Assembly (NCBI RefSeq): GCF_009498215.1
Contig: NZ_CP043498.1
Coordinates: forward strand, 3,143,501 to 3,207,500
From: Rhizobium grahamii
GTDB lineage: Bacteria; Pseudomonadota; Alphaproteobacteria; Rhizobiales; Rhizobiaceae
Length of the DNA stretch: 64,000 nucleotides
Direction of reading: 5' to 3'
A program made the position numbers and the translations under genes. Below, in pieces: positions 48,769-58,174 of the stretch; the first letter of the stretch is position 1, and each line of letters begins with the position of its first letter. A model generated the notes under the pieces. The model ran no database searches and had not been told where the DNA came from. It was given only the letters and a program-made list of their open reading frames with translations.

Positions 48769-49599
48769 TCAGAAAGTTGCCGTCTTCGGGTCTGGACCCA
48801 TGCGAGCCCCGATATCATCGAGCTTGGCAATCGCCGCCATGTCGTCATCATCAAGCGCGAAGTCGAACACCTGAAAGTTCTCTTCGATGCGCGACGGCGT
48901 GATGGACTTGGGGATCACCACCAGCCCGCTGTCCATGTGCCAGCGAATGATTGTCTGGGCCGGCGTTTTTCCGTGCTTCTTGGCAATGCCGCCGATGACG
49001 GGATGGTCGATCAGCTTGCCCTGGCCGAGGGGGCTCCAGGATTGTGTCGCGATATCAAGCTTCTTGTGCGCGGCCTGCGAAGCCTTCTGCTGAAAGTCGG
49101 GATGAAGTTCGATCTGATTGATGACAGGAACGACGCCCGTTTCGGCAACAAGGCGGTCGATATGTTCCGGATAGAAATTCGATACGCCGATCGACCGGGC
49201 GCGCCCATCCTTCTTCAGCTGGATGAACGCCTTCCACGTATCCACGTAGCGGTTGCGCGTCGGCGCCGGCCAGTGAATGAGGTAGAGGTCCACATAATCG
49301 GTCCCGAGGCGCTTCAGGCTCTTGTCGAATGCCGTCAGCGTCGCATCGTAGCCCTGGTTGTCATTCCAGAGCTTGGTGGTCAGGAAAATGTCGCTCCGCG
49401 GCACGCCGGACGACTTGATACCCTCCCCGACCCCGTCTTCGTTCTCATAGATGGCGGCGGTATCGACGTGACGATAGCCGGCTGCAATTGCTGTGCGGAC
49501 GGTCGGCGCCGCAATATCGGCGGGCGTGCGCCACACACCGAGGCCGACCTGCGGAATAGTGTTTCCATCGTGGAAGGTAATGACGGATTGTTGTGCCAC
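48769..49599 (-). CDS. Aldo/keto reductase, DkgA/DkgB-like
   Basis: NADPH-dependent reductase of 276 residues. It has the full catalytic tetrad segments: GYRHVDTAAIYENEDGVGEGI (Asp, Tyr), IFLTTKLWNDNQG (Lys) and LYLIHWPAP (His), plus IPKSITPSRIEENFQVFDF at the cofactor end. It resembles 2,5-diketo-D-gluconate/methylglyoxal reductases. It starts at a GTG (49599) with GGAGAG upstream. It is not a close relative of the PdxI-like protein at 43685. Confidence 0.9.
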   Translation of the reverse strand: MAQQSVITFHDGNTIPQVGLGVWRTPADIAAPTVRTAIAAGYRHVDTAAIYENEDGVGEGIKSSGVPRSDIFLTTKLWNDNQGYDATLTAFDKSLKRLGTDYVDLYLIHWPAPTRNRYVDTWKAFIQLKKDGRARSIGVSNFYPEHIDRLVAETGVVPVINQIELHPDFQQKASQAAHKKLDIATQSWSPLGQGKLIDHPVIGGIAKKHGKTPAQTIIRWHMDSGLVVIPKSITPSRIEENFQVFDFALDDDDMAAIAKLDDIGARMGPDPKTATF

Positions 49600-49735
49600 T
49601 TTTGTCTCTCCAAAAACTCAGAATTGCACGGGCTTGTTTGAGCTCGTCATGCAACGGCTTCCCTGCGCGCGTGAAAGCCCCGACGCGGGTCGAGACGCAT
49701 ATAGGTCGCCAATCGTCCTTTATCATCCCCCAACT

Positions 49736-50245
49736 CTAGAGAACGCGAACGACCGTGCCCTTGCGGATAAAAGGTAGCAGACGGCGCATGTCACGCGGAT
49801 GAACGGCGACGCAGCCGGCAGTCGGTTCATAGCCGGGTTTGATCATATGAAAGAAGATCGCCGAGCCGCGATTGCGGGCCCGTGAACGGACATTCCAATC
49901 GAGGACTAGACAGACATCATAAAGGCCATCGGCTCGCTTCATCTCCTCGTGGCTCGGCCGGAACGGTGCCTTGACGAGACGATTGTAGCTCGGATGATCC
50001 GGCTGGTCGCACCAGAGCATCTCGGCACCGATGCGGCGCAGCGACAGGGGCGTCTGAAGGCGCAGCGGCTTCTCCCCGCGACGAAAGCCATGAAGGACCT
50101 TCATCGAGGCAACCGGAGTGGCTCCGTCCCCCTCCAGCTTGGTGACGGTTCGGCCCGAGCGACCGATGGCAGCCGGGATCCTTAGCGTATCGAATTGGAT
50201 CAAAGCGCGGCTTTTATTGCGCGGTGCGGGACGAACGATAATCAT
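49736..50245 (-). CDS. L,D-transpeptidase family protein (YkuD domain)
   Basis: YkuD-domain protein that forms 3-3 peptidoglycan crosslinks or anchors proteins to peptidoglycan. The catalytic segment is FFHMIKPGYEPTAGCVAVHP, with the invariant His and the GC nucleophile near the C-terminus. The frame opens at 50434, and internal ATGs at 50284 or 50245 are possible starts. I use 50245 (169 residues), which begins MIIVRPAPRNKSRALIQFD. There is no clear signal peptide from any start, which is unusual for a periplasmic enzyme but seen in this short rhizobial subgroup. Confidence 0.75.
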   Translation of the reverse strand: MIIVRPAPRNKSRALIQFDTLRIPAAIGRSGRTVTKLEGDGATPVASMKVLHGFRRGEKPLRLQTPLSLRRIGAEMLWCDQPDHPSYNRLVKAPFRPSHEEMKRADGLYDVCLVLDWNVRSRARNRGSAIFFHMIKPGYEPTAGCVAVHPRDMRRLLPFIRKGTVVRVL

Positions 50246-50424
50246 CGTTGACTGTATAGTTCGCGACCGCCTTGTTTTTTCCATCTTTCTCACATGTCTT
50301 TGCATTGCTTGGGGATCGATTGAAATCATATAGCAGAATATACGACAACGCTTGGTCTTCCGATCTTTGCCAATGATCGAAATTGGCGTAGGACTAGGAA
50401 GCCGAAGGTGAGGATTTGAGCCGC

Positions 50425-51108
50425 ATGACCGCACGCACCATCCTTCTGGTGGATGACGACGACGACCTCCGCGAGACCCTCACGGAGCAGCTTTCCCTGT
50501 ACGACGAGTTTACGGTTCTCCAGGAGACGACAGCCACTAAGGGCGTCGAGAAAGCGCGCGCGACACCGATCGATCTCCTGATCATGGACGTTGGTTTGCC
50601 GGATATGGATGGTCGCGAAGCGGTGAAGCTTTTGCGTAAGGGCGGCCTGAAGGCGCCGATCATCATGCTGACCGGTCACGATACCGACTCCGACACGATC
50701 CTCGGCCTGGAAGCGGGCGCCAACGACTATGTCACGAAGCCGTTCCGGTTCGCGGTGCTTCTAGCCCGTATCCGCGTGCAGCTTCGTCAGCACGAGCAGA
50801 GCGAAGACGCGACCTTCAACGTCGGTCCGTATGTGTTCAAGCCGAGCCAGAAGCTGCTGACCATGGAAAACGGCCAGAAGATCCGGCTCACCGAGAAAGA
50901 GGCGGCGATTATTCGCTATCTCTACCGGGCGGAGCAGAAGGTCGTCACCCGTGACGTGCTGCTCGAGGAAGTCTGGGGCTACAATTCCGGCGTCACGACG
51001 CACACCCTGGAGACCCACGTCTATCGCCTGCGTCAGAAGATTGAGCGCGATCCCTCCAACGCCGAAATTCTGGTAACGGAAAACGGCGGCTACAAGATCA
51101 TTCCCTAA
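50425..51108 (+). CDS. OmpR-type response regulator
   Basis: Two-component DNA-binding regulator of 227 residues. The receiver domain has an acidic DDDDD patch near residue 10, phospho-acceptor Asp55 in LLIMDVGLPDMDG, and the TK switch in YVTKPF. The winged helix has LTEKEAAIIRYLYRAEQKVVTRDVLLEEVWGYNSGVTTHTLETHVYRLRQKIE. It resembles the rhizobial envelope regulator CenR, but I cannot confirm this. No kinase gene is adjacent. The ATG at 50425 has AAGGTGAGGA upstream; a TTG at 50416 lies too close to it. It overlaps the next gene as TAATG. Confidence 0.9.
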   Translation: MTARTILLVDDDDDLRETLTEQLSLYDEFTVLQETTATKGVEKARATPIDLLIMDVGLPDMDGREAVKLLRKGGLKAPIIMLTGHDTDSDTILGLEAGANDYVTKPFRFAVLLARIRVQLRQHEQSEDATFNVGPYVFKPSQKLLTMENGQKIRLTEKEAAIIRYLYRAEQKVVTRDVLLEEVWGYNSGVTTHTLETHVYRLRQKIERDPSNAEILVTENGGYKIIP

Positions 51109-51563
51109 TGGCTCTTAACGACGATATCCGACTGCTGTCGCAGATACCCCTCTTCGGCGGCATGTCGGAAGATCAGCTGCGACTGATCGCTTTCGGCGCC
51201 GATCGTCGGGTCGTTTCAAGCGGGCAGATGCTGTTCCGGGAAGGCTCCCCCGCAGAGAGCGCCTACGTCGTTCTCAGCGGGCGCATCGAACTCAGCCGCA
51301 CAGGTCGTGACGGGCAGCCCGAGGTCCAGGCGATGGTGGGCGCCGGGACGCTACTGTCCGAGCTGGCTCTGATCACTCTGGTCGAACGCAAGTTCACGGC
51401 AGTCGCGACGGAGGATACCGGGATCATCAGGATCACCCGTCCGCTCTTCCATCGTCTGATCGAGGAATACCCCGACGCCGCGCTGCTGATCGAGAACCGA
51501 ATTCGCGACAACATTGCATCACTAGCCGCCAAGGCGGCAGCGGAACTTCACCGCTTCGCCTGA
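51108..51563 (+). CDS. Stand-alone cyclic-nucleotide-binding domain protein
   Basis: Protein of 151 residues made almost only of a CRP-type cNMP-binding domain (FGGMSEDQLRLIAFGADRRVVSSGQMLFREGSPAESAYVVLSGRIEL, then ALITLVERKFTAVATEDTGIIRI). There is no helix-turn-helix, so it is not a CRP/FNR regulator. The phosphate-binding cassette lacks the classical RAA/RSA arginine (it reads LSELALITLVERKFTA), so binding of cAMP is doubtful. Translation is coupled to the response regulator (TAATG), suggesting a shared task. Function unknown. Confidence 0.85.
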   Translation: MALNDDIRLLSQIPLFGGMSEDQLRLIAFGADRRVVSSGQMLFREGSPAESAYVVLSGRIELSRTGRDGQPEVQAMVGAGTLLSELALITLVERKFTAVATEDTGIIRITRPLFHRLIEEYPDAALLIENRIRDNIASLAAKAAAELHRFA

Positions 51564-51568
51564 CAGCC

Positions 51569-52372
51569 TCAGAAATCGAAGTGCGCGGTCACCGGAACGT
51601 GGTCGGACGGACGATCCCAGCCGCGCGCTTCCTTGAGGATCTCGATGCGCTGCAGATGCGGCCCCAGATCCTGCGATGACCAGATGTGGTCGAGACGGCG
51701 ACCGCGGTCGGCGGCCTCCCAGTCCTTGGCGCGATAGCTCCACCACGTATAGAGCTTCTCGTTTTCCGGAACGTGGTGCCGCATCAGATCGAGCCAGGCG
51801 CCGCGGCGCATGATTTCCAACAGTCCTTCGGTCTCGACGGGCGTATGGCTGACGATCTTCAGCAACTGCTTGTGCGACCAGACATCGTGTTCCAGCGGCG
51901 CGATGTTCAGGTCGCCGACGAGGATCGCCGAGGTGTTCGCCTCGCCATTTGCCTTCAGCAACTTCATTTCCTCGATGAAGTCGAGCTTGTGGCCGAATTT
52001 CGGATTGATGGCACGATCGGGCTCATCGCCGCCGGCCGGCACATAGAAGTTATGAAGCCGCACCCGCCTGCCGCCGCGTTCGAACACAGCCGAGATGTGG
52101 CGTGCGTCTCCGACCTTGCAGTAATCCTGCCGGTGGTCTTCCGTCAGTGGAATGCGCGAGGCGATCGCGACACCATGATAGCCCTTCTGGCCATGGATGA
52201 TGATGTGCTCGTAGCCCATGGCACGCAGCGGCGCCGCCGGGAAAAGCTCGTTTGGAACCTTGGTTTCCTGCAGGCAGAGGATATCGGGTTTATGCTTGAG
52301 AACGAACTGCTCGACGATCGGCATGCGCAGCCGGACAGAATTGATATTCCAGGTGGTAATCGAGAAGCTCAT
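51569..52372 (-). CDS. xthA: Exodeoxyribonuclease III
   Basis: AP endonuclease and 3'-5' exonuclease of base-excision repair, 267 residues. The catalytic blocks of the EEP fold are TWNINSVR, LCLQETKV (metal-binding Glu), LVGDLNIAP and the C-terminal RRLDHIW and PSDHVPV. The start MSFSITTWNINSVRLR is the family start. Convergent with the cNMP-domain gene, 5 bp apart. Confidence 0.95.
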   Translation of the reverse strand: MSFSITTWNINSVRLRMPIVEQFVLKHKPDILCLQETKVPNELFPAAPLRAMGYEHIIIHGQKGYHGVAIASRIPLTEDHRQDYCKVGDARHISAVFERGGRRVRLHNFYVPAGGDEPDRAINPKFGHKLDFIEEMKLLKANGEANTSAILVGDLNIAPLEHDVWSHKQLLKIVSHTPVETEGLLEIMRRGAWLDLMRHHVPENEKLYTWWSYRAKDWEAADRGRRLDHIWSSQDLGPHLQRIEILKEARGWDRPSDHVPVTAHFDF

Positions 52373-52445
52373 GCGGACACCCTTGAGACGCGTTCGGTCT
52401 TGCCTTTAGAGCAAAGATCGAGCCGAGGGAACGCGGGCGCGCAAA

Positions 52446-52470
52446 GAAAAAGCGCCCCAGGAGGGGCGCC
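52446..52470 (-). terminator. Rho-independent terminator of lolA
   Basis: Stem GCGCCCC / GGGGCGC with a 4-base loop, then TTTTTCTTT on the minus strand, 25 bp past the lolA stop. Confidence 0.9.
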
Positions 52471-52494
52471 TCAGAAACGTTTCGTGGCGTAGAA

Positions 52495-53169
52495 TTAGTC
52501 GCGGTACGCGGCTGTACCCGGGATCACCTCGTAGGGCACCTTGAACACCTTGTCGTCGAACTGCACACCGGTCTTCACGTTGAACACCATGACTGAGGTG
52601 TCCTTGCCCTGGTTGTCGGTGATCGTCCACTGCCGCAGGTCGTAGGTTTTCGGGTCGAACATCATAGTGATCGTTGAATTGCCGAAGACCGTGCTGTTGC
52701 CGAGCGCGATGGTCGTCAGATCCGACTCTTCCTTGACGCTTTTCACCGAACCAGCCGAGAGGTCGATACGCTGCGCCAGAAGCAGGCTGAGCGGTGTCTT
52801 GGACAGCGGATAAAGATCCCAGGTCTTCAGCTTCATGTTGCCGATCGCAACGTTCTTGCCGTCGGCAATCACCCGGATCGGCGACGGGTCGTCATAGTTG
52901 AAGCGCAGCTTGCCGGGGCGCTGGATAAAGAACTTGCCGCCCGTCTGCTCGCCCCGCGGACCGAACTGGACGAACTCGCCCTGCATGGTCGCGACGCTGG
53001 AGAAGTGGTCCGCGATCGCTTGTGCGGTAGCGTTGTTGGATGCAGCAGCCGCTGCCTGCGCAAAAAGATTGACCGGCAAGGCAGTGGACGCCGCAGCGAC
53101 AGCCATGGCGCCCAGCATATGGCGCCGCGTCAGCAGAATGCGATCCAGGAAGGAATCGGAGTTGGTCAT
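52495..53169 (-). CDS. lolA: Outer-membrane lipoprotein carrier protein LolA
   Basis: Periplasmic chaperone that ferries lipoproteins from LolCDE to the outer membrane. 224 residues. The N-terminus LLTRRHMLGAMAVAAASTALP contains a twin arginine and a hydrophobic stretch, so Tat export is possible. The mature domain has the LolA blocks MQGEFVQFGPRGEQTGGKFFIQRPGKLRFNYDDPSP and MMFDPKTYDLRQWTITDNQG. It follows ftsK with 137 bp between, as in many alphaproteobacteria. Confidence 0.93.
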   Translation of the reverse strand: MTNSDSFLDRILLTRRHMLGAMAVAAASTALPVNLFAQAAAAASNNATAQAIADHFSSVATMQGEFVQFGPRGEQTGGKFFIQRPGKLRFNYDDPSPIRVIADGKNVAIGNMKLKTWDLYPLSKTPLSLLLAQRIDLSAGSVKSVKEESDLTTIALGNSTVFGNSTITMMFDPKTYDLRQWTITDNQGKDTSVMVFNVKTGVQFDDKVFKVPYEVIPGTAAYRD

Positions 53170-53306
53170 TTAAGTCTCCTTTATGCAGTCTGAATGCTGT
53201 CGAAACGCGGCGTCTTCAAGGCGTGTTCAAGGAACCGCCAAAGCTAACGTTTTCAGAGCGATCAGGTTTCCGTGAAGTCCGCTGCGGCATGAAAAAAGTC
53301 GGACGC

Positions 53307-55979
53307 TCAACGGTCGAGAACATCACCATCGGTCGGAACCAGGATCTCTCGCTTCCCGGCATGGTTCGCCGGGCCGATGATACCTTCCTGCTCCATCCGC
53401 TCGATCAGCGATGCGGCTCTGTTGTAGCCGATGCCAAGTCTTCGCTGAATATACGACGTCGATGCCTTTCCGTCACGCAGAACGATGGCCACCGCCTGAT
53501 CATAGGGATCATCAGAATCGCTGAGGTTGGAGGTACCCGCAGGCCCGCCGCCGTACTCGCCGTCTTCGTCGTCATCCGCGGTGATGGCATCGAGATACTG
53601 AGGCGATCCTTGCGTCTTAAGGTAGGAGACGATCTCCTCGACTTCCATGTCGGCGACAAACGGACCGTGGACGCGCTGGATGCGGCCGCCGCCTGCCATG
53701 TAGAGCATGTCGCCCATGCCGAGCAGCTGTTCTGCGCCCTGTTCGCCAAGGATGGTGCGGCTGTCGATCTTCGAGGTCACCTGGAAGGAGATACGGGTCG
53801 GGAAGTTGGCCTTGATCGTGCCGGTGATGACGTCGACCGATGGGCGCTGCGTTGCCATAATCACGTGGATGCCGGCCGCGCGCGCCATCTGTGCCAAGCG
53901 CTGAACCGCGCCTTCGATATCCTTGCCGGCGACCATCATCAGGTCGGCCATTTCGTCGATGATGACGACGATATAAGGCATCGGCTGCAGATCGAACTCT
54001 TCCGTCTCGTACATCGCCTCGCCCGTCTGCCGGTCGAAACCAGTCTGGACGGTGCGCGAAATCACTTCGCCCTTGGCAAGCGCCTGCTCGACGCGGCTGT
54101 TGAAGCCATCGATGTTGCGGACACCGATCTTCGACATCTTCTTGTAGCGCTCTTCCATCTCGCGGACGGTCCACTTGAGCGCGACGACAGCCTTCTTCGG
54201 ATCCGTCACGACGGGCGACAGAAGATGCGGGATCCCGTCATAGACCGACAGTTCCAGCATCTTTGGATCGATCATGATCAGGCGGCATTGCTCCGGCGTC
54301 ATGCGATAGAGCAGCGAGAGGATCATCGTGTTGATGGCAACGGACTTACCCGAGCCGGTCGTCCCGGCGACGAGAAGATGCGGCATCTTCGCCAGATCGG
54401 CGATGACGGCCTCGCCGCCGATCGTCTTGCCGAGAGCCATTGCAAGCTTCGCCTTCGAACTCTCGAAATCACGCGATGCGATCAGCTCGCGAAGGTACAC
54501 CGTCTCACGCGTTGAATTCGGCAGTTCGATACCGATGGCGTTGCGACCGGGCACGACGGCGACGCGCGCGGCAATCGCGCTCATCGAGCGGGCGATATCG
54601 TCGGCAAGGCCGATGACGCGCGACGACTTGATGCCCGGAGCAGGCTCCAGTTCGTAGAGAGTAACCACAGGACCCGGGCGGACGTGAATGATCTCGCCCT
54701 TGACGCCGAAGTCTTCAAGCACGCCCTCGAGCATACGCGCATTCTGCTCCAGCGCATCCGCCGACAGAGTGGAGTCACGCACGACATTCTTCGGCTCTGC
54801 AAGCAGATGCATGGAAGGAAGCTGGAAACCCTCGGGACGAATGAACGATCCCTGTTGCTCGCGATCCGAACGAGCGCCCGGCTTCGGGCGGCCTGCAGGC
54901 TGCGAAACTCTTGGCTGCGCCTTGCCACCGGCCTGTTTCGCCGGCGCACGCATCATCCAGTCGTCATCATCAGGCAGGATATCGGCGGGGCGCGGAGGCA
55001 TATCGGCGTCGAACGCGCCGTCGTCATCCTCGTCGTCATCATTGAGCGAGATCGAAGGAGCGGAAACGATCCTGCGTTGCGAGGCGGCGCGCGGCTCCAT
55101 CGACGGATCCATCCGTTCGCCACGTGCCGACGGCGCCTTGGCGCGAACGGGCTCGTTCATCTTGCCGAATTCGTCATCATTGAAATCATACGGCGATTCG
55201 AAATCGTCGTGCTGGCGCTTACGCGGCTTTATACCGAAAAGCCGCCGCATGCGCGCCTGGCTCATGTACCAGGCATGGGTCAGCGCACCGAATGCAAGCC
55301 AGCCGCCACCGTCATCATCTTCGTCTTCGTCGTCACCGACCGAACGAAGCTTCGAACGGCTTGCCTCATACTGCTCGGCTTCGTCCTCGGCCTCTTCTTC
55401 TTCCGTGCGCCCGACGAGACCCGCTGCAAACAGCATCATCCACGCTGTCGGAGCCGCAAACACGCAGCCGACGGCGGTCGCGAACGCGCCGGTCGGATAT
55501 GCGCCGACAAAGAGCGCCGGAAACCGCAGGATCATGTCGCCGATCACGCCACCGATGCCGTTCGGAATCGGCCAAGTCAGCGGCGGAGGAAAACAGCCGA
55601 GTACAGCGGAAGCAAGGACGGATCCGAGACCCCAGGCAGCTGCCCTAGCAGGAATCCGGCTAAGCCGGCGTCCCGAGATGAGAGCGAGTGCCCAAGCGAC
55701 CACAGGCAGCAATGCCACCACGCTCGCCAGGCCGAAGAACTGCATCAGGATATCGGCAAACGCCGCGCCGCCGTAGCCCAGCACGTTGGTCGGCTCGTTG
55801 CCGGTCGCGTAGGAATAGCTGGGATCGGCCACATTCCACGTCGCAAGTGCTGCAATCGCAAGTGCGAGCAGCAGAAAGATAGCGAAGCCCAAAAGGGTCT
55901 GAACCTGTCGGAACATGAACCCCGACAGGGAGAAACGTTCCGGCCGGCCATCCATTGCTGGCGATGTGCTTCTTGCCAT
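53307..55979 (-). CDS. ftsK: DNA translocase FtsK
   Basis: Septal DNA pump that clears chromosome termini and activates XerCD. 890 residues: four N-terminal spans (about 20-190), an acidic/proline linker (about 200-390) with Asp runs, then the RecA-like motor with GTTGSGKS near residue 538 and [12 protein letters not shown]. The C-terminal gamma winged helix is [40 protein letters not shown]. The ATG at 55979 ([12 protein letters not shown]) is preferred over 56036. A CtrA-type site lies 87 bp upstream. Confidence 0.96.
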   Translation of the reverse strand: MARSTSPAMDGRPERFSLSGFMFRQVQTLLGFAIFLLLALAIAALATWNVADPSYSYATGNEPTNVLGYGGAAFADILMQFFGLASVVALLPVVAWALALISGRRLSRIPARAAAWGLGSVLASAVLGCFPPPLTWPIPNGIGGVIGDMILRFPALFVGAYPTGAFATAVGCVFAAPTAWMMLFAAGLVGRTEEEEAEDEAEQYEASRSKLRSVGDDEDEDDDGGGWLAFGALTHAWYMSQARMRRLFGIKPRKRQHDDFESPYDFNDDEFGKMNEPVRAKAPSARGERMDPSMEPRAASQRRIVSAPSISLNDDDEDDDGAFDADMPPRPADILPDDDDWMMRAPAKQAGGKAQPRVSQPAGRPKPGARSDREQQGSFIRPEGFQLPSMHLLAEPKNVVRDSTLSADALEQNARMLEGVLEDFGVKGEIIHVRPGPVVTLYELEPAPGIKSSRVIGLADDIARSMSAIAARVAVVPGRNAIGIELPNSTRETVYLRELIASRDFESSKAKLAMALGKTIGGEAVIADLAKMPHLLVAGTTGSGKSVAINTMILSLLYRMTPEQCRLIMIDPKMLELSVYDGIPHLLSPVVTDPKKAVVALKWTVREMEERYKKMSKIGVRNIDGFNSRVEQALAKGEVISRTVQTGFDRQTGEAMYETEEFDLQPMPYIVVIIDEMADLMMVAGKDIEGAVQRLAQMARAAGIHVIMATQRPSVDVITGTIKANFPTRISFQVTSKIDSRTILGEQGAEQLLGMGDMLYMAGGGRIQRVHGPFVADMEVEEIVSYLKTQGSPQYLDAITADDDEDGEYGGGPAGTSNLSDSDDPYDQAVAIVLRDGKASTSYIQRRLGIGYNRAASLIERMEQEGIIGPANHAGKREILVPTDGDVLDR

Positions 55980-56065
55980 GTGTTTACCCGTCCAATGCCT
56001 GGAAAGCGTGCGAATCGCGAAACGGTTCGCGCCCAATGCGTCCGCTCTACCTAATCAAAGGACGG

Positions 56066-56081
56066 TTAAAGCGATGTTAAC
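56066..56081 (-). promoter_or_regulatory. Candidate CtrA-binding site upstream of ftsK
   Basis: TTAA-AGCGATG-TTAAC on the plus strand, which also reads TTAA-N7-TTAA followed by CC on the minus strand: an exact full site in both directions. It lies between the amtB terminator and the ftsK start (55979). A GAATC (CcrM methylation type, 56012) and an inverted repeat CGCGAA-acgg-TTCGCG (56016-56031) are in the same leader. Confidence 0.6.
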
Positions 56082-56113
56082 CATGCGGTACCCACATCTT
56101 GCATCACACAAAT

Positions 56114-56143
56114 AAAAAGGCCCGAACCATGGAGGCTCGGGCC
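56114..56143 (-). terminator. Rho-independent terminator of the glnK-amtB operon
   Basis: Stem GGCCCGA / TCGGGCC (56119-56125 with 56137-56143) with an 11-base loop, then TTTTTATTT on the minus strand, about 77 bp past the amtB stop. Confidence 0.88.
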
Positions 56144-56187
56144 AAAGGCGGCTTAAGCTTGACGAATAAGCCGCGACGGGATGTTCA

Positions 56188-56210
56188 GCGGCGCCTGGAT
56201 CAGGCGCCGC
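56188..56210 (-). promoter_or_regulatory. GC-rich hairpin directly after amtB
   Basis: Perfect 10-bp stem GCGGCGCCTG / CAGGCGCCGC with a 3-base loop, starting 10 bp past the stop and before the true terminator. It is probably a 3'-end stability hairpin. Confidence 0.6.
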
Positions 56211-56219
56211 AAGCTCTTG

Positions 56220-57584
56220 TCAAGAGTGGTAAGCGGCTTCGCCGTGCGTTGCGAGATCGAGACCTTCGCGCTCGGCTTCGACCGTAACACGCAGGCCGAC
56301 GATGATGTCGACGACCTTGTAGAGGATCGCAGAGCCGATACCGCACCAGATGATGGTGGTGAGGATCGCCGTCAGCTGCGTAACGACCTGGCCGCTCATG
56401 GTAACGCCTTCGGCATAGCCGACGCCACCGAGGGAAGCACTGGCGAATACGCCGGTCGCGATTGCGCCGAACATGCCGCCGATGCCGTGGACGCCGAATA
56501 CGTCAGCCGTATCGTCGTAGCCGAACTTGTTCTTTACGACAGAGACGAAGAAGTAGCAAAGTGGCGAAACGAGCAGACCCATGACGATCGCGCCCATCGG
56601 ACCAACGATACCGGCAGCAGGCGTGATGGCAACCAGACCGGCAACCATACCGGAAGCGCCGCCGAGCATCGAAGCCTTGCCGCGAGTAAGCGTTTCAACG
56701 CCGGCCCACGAAACGATGGCAGCAGCCGTGGCGATGAAGGTGTTGACCGTTGCAAGCATTGCACCGCCAGAAGCTTCGAGGTTGGAGCCAGCGTTGAAGC
56801 CGAACCAGCCGAACCACAGCATGGATGCACCGACCATGGTCAGCGTCATCGAGTGCGGAGCCATCATGTCCTTGCCGTAGCCAGTGCGCTTGCCGACCAT
56901 GATCGCGCCGATCAGACCAGCAACGCCGGCGTTGATGTGAACGACCGTGCCACCAGCAAAGTCGAGAGCGCCCATCTTGAAGAGCAGGCCGTTTGCGTCC
57001 CAGACCATGTGAGCGATCGGGAAGTAGACGAACGTTGCCCACAATGCGCAGAACAGCACGACTGCCGAGAACTTGATGCGCTCGGCAAAGGCGCCGACGA
57101 TCAGGGCAGGCGTGATGGCGGCGAAGGTCATCTGGAACATCGCGAAGATGAACTCAGGAATGACGACGCCCTGCGAGAAGGTCGCTGCCGTCGAGTCTTT
57201 CGTTACGCCAGCGAGGAAGAGCTTGGCCGTACCGCCCCAATAGGGGCTGTCGGAACCGCCGAATGCGAAGGAGTAGCCGTAGATGACCCAGATGAGCATC
57301 AGAACGGCGGCAACCATCGTGCACTGCATCAGAACCGAAAGCATGTTCTTCGCACGGACGAGGCCGCCGTAGAACAGAGCGAGGCCCGGCAGGATCATGA
57401 AGAGAACGAGCAGGGTGGAAATGAACATGAAGGCGGTGTCGCCCTTGTCCGGAACCGGAGCGGCAGCAGCAGCCGGAGCAGCCGTGGTGGCTGCATCCTG
57501 CGCGAAGGCAACGACCGGCGCGAGGAGCGCAGCGGACGCAGCGCCGAGACGCGCAAAATGAGAAGAAAACTTCGAAATTGACAT
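56220..57584 (-). CDS. amtB: Ammonium transporter AmtB
   Basis: Trimeric ammonium channel/transporter of the inner membrane. 454 residues: signal peptide (about 1-29, ending AFA-QDA), an Ala/Pro-rich segment, then 11 spans. The pore histidines are in GGTVVHINAGVAGL near residue 216 and GVHGIGGMFGAI near residue 369. LFYGGLVRAKN and WFGFNAGS are diagnostic. It follows glnK after 28 bp, the standard glnK-amtB unit in which GlnK blocks the channel at high nitrogen. Confidence 0.97.
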   Translation of the reverse strand: MSISKFSSHFARLGAASAALLAPVVAFAQDAATTAAPAAAAAPVPDKGDTAFMFISTLLVLFMILPGLALFYGGLVRAKNMLSVLMQCTMVAAVLMLIWVIYGYSFAFGGSDSPYWGGTAKLFLAGVTKDSTAATFSQGVVIPEFIFAMFQMTFAAITPALIVGAFAERIKFSAVVLFCALWATFVYFPIAHMVWDANGLLFKMGALDFAGGTVVHINAGVAGLIGAIMVGKRTGYGKDMMAPHSMTLTMVGASMLWFGWFGFNAGSNLEASGGAMLATVNTFIATAAAIVSWAGVETLTRGKASMLGGASGMVAGLVAITPAAGIVGPMGAIVMGLLVSPLCYFFVSVVKNKFGYDDTADVFGVHGIGGMFGAIATGVFASASLGGVGYAEGVTMSGQVVTQLTAILTTIIWCGIGSAILYKVVDIIVGLRVTVEAEREGLDLATHGEAAYHS

Positions 57585-57612
57585 TGGAAAAAAGCTCCTT
57601 GCTCAGCCGTTC

Positions 57613-57969
<357 letters not shown>

Positions 57970-58036
57970 TTATCCTCGGCGCGGAGCCGACTCTCCTTGC
58001 CGCTGACGTTCAACGAACAGCGACCGGCGATATACA

Positions 58037-58052
58037 TTCAAGGGGCGTGCCA
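58037..58052 (-). promoter_or_regulatory. Candidate sigma-54 (-24/-12) promoter of glnK-amtB
   Basis: On the minus strand TGGCAC-GCCCC-TTGAA matches the -24 element exactly with the correct 5-base spacer; the -12 GC is changed to GA. Nitrogen control through NtrC and RpoN is usual for this operon. The start of transcription would fall near 58025, about 75 bp before the gene. Confidence 0.55.
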
Positions 58053-58174
58053 GATTCGAGACGAAAACTAAGTTATTGAAAAATAAAGGTTATAAAATGC
58101 GTAGCCAATAATGAGGCAAATGATCGCGCGATAACCGCTTAAAAAATATCCAAATGTGCAAATATGCACATAAA

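Noticed and set aside
54684..56054. 456-codon open frame on the plus strand opposite ftsK
   Set aside because: Shadow frame over the FtsK linker and membrane part; low-complexity Arg/Ser/His-rich product.
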